A DNA stretch of 7,313 nucleotides from an uncultured Clostridia bacterium. Lineage in GTDB: Bacteria; Bacillota; Clostridia; Oscillospirales; Ruminococcaceae. Position numbers and translations under genes: made by a program. The notes beneath the pieces are model-generated. The model was given only the letters and a program-made list of their open reading frames with translations. It was not told the DNA's origin and did not search any database. Positions 6,781 to 7,313 of the stretch are shown here, piece after piece. The stretch covers positions 1 to 7,313 of the forward strand of contig CAMEYZ010000115.1 of the NCBI GenBank assembly GCA_945947715.1, written 5' to 3'. Numbering within the stretch: the stretch's first letter is position 1; each line of letters begins with the position of its first letter.

Positions 6781-6819
6781 ACCGCTTATGCAGGTATGTA
6801 CAGGTCCTGCATAAGCGGT
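6781..6819. terminator. Bidirectional terminator between convergent genes
   Basis: ACCGCTTATGCAGG (6781-6794) is the perfect reverse complement of CCTGCATAAGCGGT (6806-6819), a 14-bp stem with an 11-nt loop. On the minus strand the stem is followed by TTTT and then an AT-rich stretch, a fair terminator for the right-edge gene. On the plus strand only a short T stretch follows after CGG, so termination of the rightward operon may be weaker. Confidence 0.75.
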
Positions 6820-6917
6820 CGGTTTATATGGCTATTTTGCTTTTGATATTGAGATTACGCACTCAATGTGTTCGTCATTGTCAAAACTAACATCCATATA
6901 TTGCAATATTTTTCCTA

Positions 6918-7313
6918 TTAATAGATATATCTGACACGGTTCCGCACAGCATCATACATTGTTTTCATATCATCATCAAAGTAAGAAAGCGTATTGGTTC
7001 CGTACAAAGCCTTTGACTTATCATCAAATATGCATATTCCGTCCTTCGAGAACAAGGTATGTGTTTGTGCATCGGAAATTATTGTGCGTCCGTCCTTAGT
7101 GTATACAACGCCCGCTTCAACGTCAATATATCCTCCGCCTGCCTGTGCTGCTGCCGCAGTAAGCGCATCACGATTAGCCTCGGCTGTCTGAATACGCTGC
7201 TGCTCAGCAGCATAAGCCTCCTCAACAGAATCCTTCTGTCCGGTATATGAGAAACTTGATTCGTTTACAGAGGATTGTCTGAATGAGGAATTTACATTAT
7301 CTGAGATTCCCAT
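6918..7313 (-). CDS. Hypothetical protein, 131 aa in this frame, start at window edge
   Basis: Not recognised. The first 27 residues are Ser/Asn-rich and probably disordered. Residues 28-58 form an Ala/Glu/Gln-rich helix that could be coiled coil. From 60 the sequence turns into short beta strands with turns, in which YTKDG (71-75), FSKDG (88-92) and FDDKS (96-100) recur, suggesting a small beta-repeat fold. There is no signal peptide or membrane segment. The ATG is the last codon in the window, so neither its ribosome site nor an upstream extension can be checked; the start is unproven. The frame ends at TAA 6918, but the -1 frame continues as LIGKILQYMDVSFDNDEHIE and onward to a TAG at 6832, 12 nt before the terminator stem. 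A frame change may therefore have shortened the gene from about 160 aa. Confidence 0.6.
   Translation of the reverse strand: MGISDNVNSSFRQSSVNESSFSYTGQKDSVEEAYAAEQQRIQTAEANRDALTAAAAQAGGGYIDVEAGVVYTKDGRTIISDAQTHTLFSKDGICIFDDKSKALYGTNTLSYFDDDMKTMYDAVRNRVRYIY

Noticed and set aside
1..7313. tRNA or rRNA genes, CRISPR arrays, insertion sequences, attachment sites
   Set aside because: No tRNA-like cloverleaf, direct-repeat array, transposase or terminal-repeat pair was seen.

Overview
The window looks like part of a Clostridia (Bacillota) genome, most likely a Ruminococcus-type gut or rumen bacterium. This is inferred from Shine-Dalgarno sites of the AAAGGAG/AAGGGAG type, tight operons with ATGA stop/start overlaps, a sigma-A-type promoter, and a membrane Ser/Thr kinase with an N-terminal zinc ribbon and a DxDGDG-type outer loop, a style common in that group. 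No taxonomic marker gene is present, so the placement is an inference.

Layout. Positions 1-3938 form a leftward operon. It reads, in order of transcription: an uncharacterised helical-repeat protein (3938-2628); a probable XRE-like HTH protein interrupted by a -1 frame change (2631-1946); a zinc-ribbon/transmembrane Ser/Thr kinase, also interrupted by a -1 frame change (1858-90); and the first 24 residues of a PP2C-family phosphatase (73-1, cut by the window edge). A well-formed promoter for this operon lies at 4051-4023. Diverging from it, 4140-6778 holds a two-gene rightward operon whose products (446 and 433 aa) are paralogs of each other and, more distantly, of the 436-aa protein. A strong inverted repeat at 6781-6819 ends that operon. 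A leftward gene of unknown function (7313-6918, possibly continuing to 6832 in another frame) converges on it from the right edge.

How the parts may fit together. A kinase and its cognate-type phosphatase in one operon is a classic reversible-phosphorylation pair. The kinase appears to have an outer domain, so it could pass a signal from the cell surface inward. The HTH protein and the three helical-repeat proteins are candidate downstream partners or substrates, but nothing in the sequence proves this.

Main point of interest. The HTH gene changes to the -1 frame exactly at an A AAA AAG heptamer (the dnaX-type slippery sequence) in the correct phase. A zero-frame stop follows two codons later and a 9-bp stem can form just downstream. 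This could be programmed frameshifting. It could also be a one-base loss in an A run, and the second (kinase) and possible third (right-edge gene) -1 shifts in the same window, which lack slippery sequences, make sequencing error or gene decay a serious alternative.
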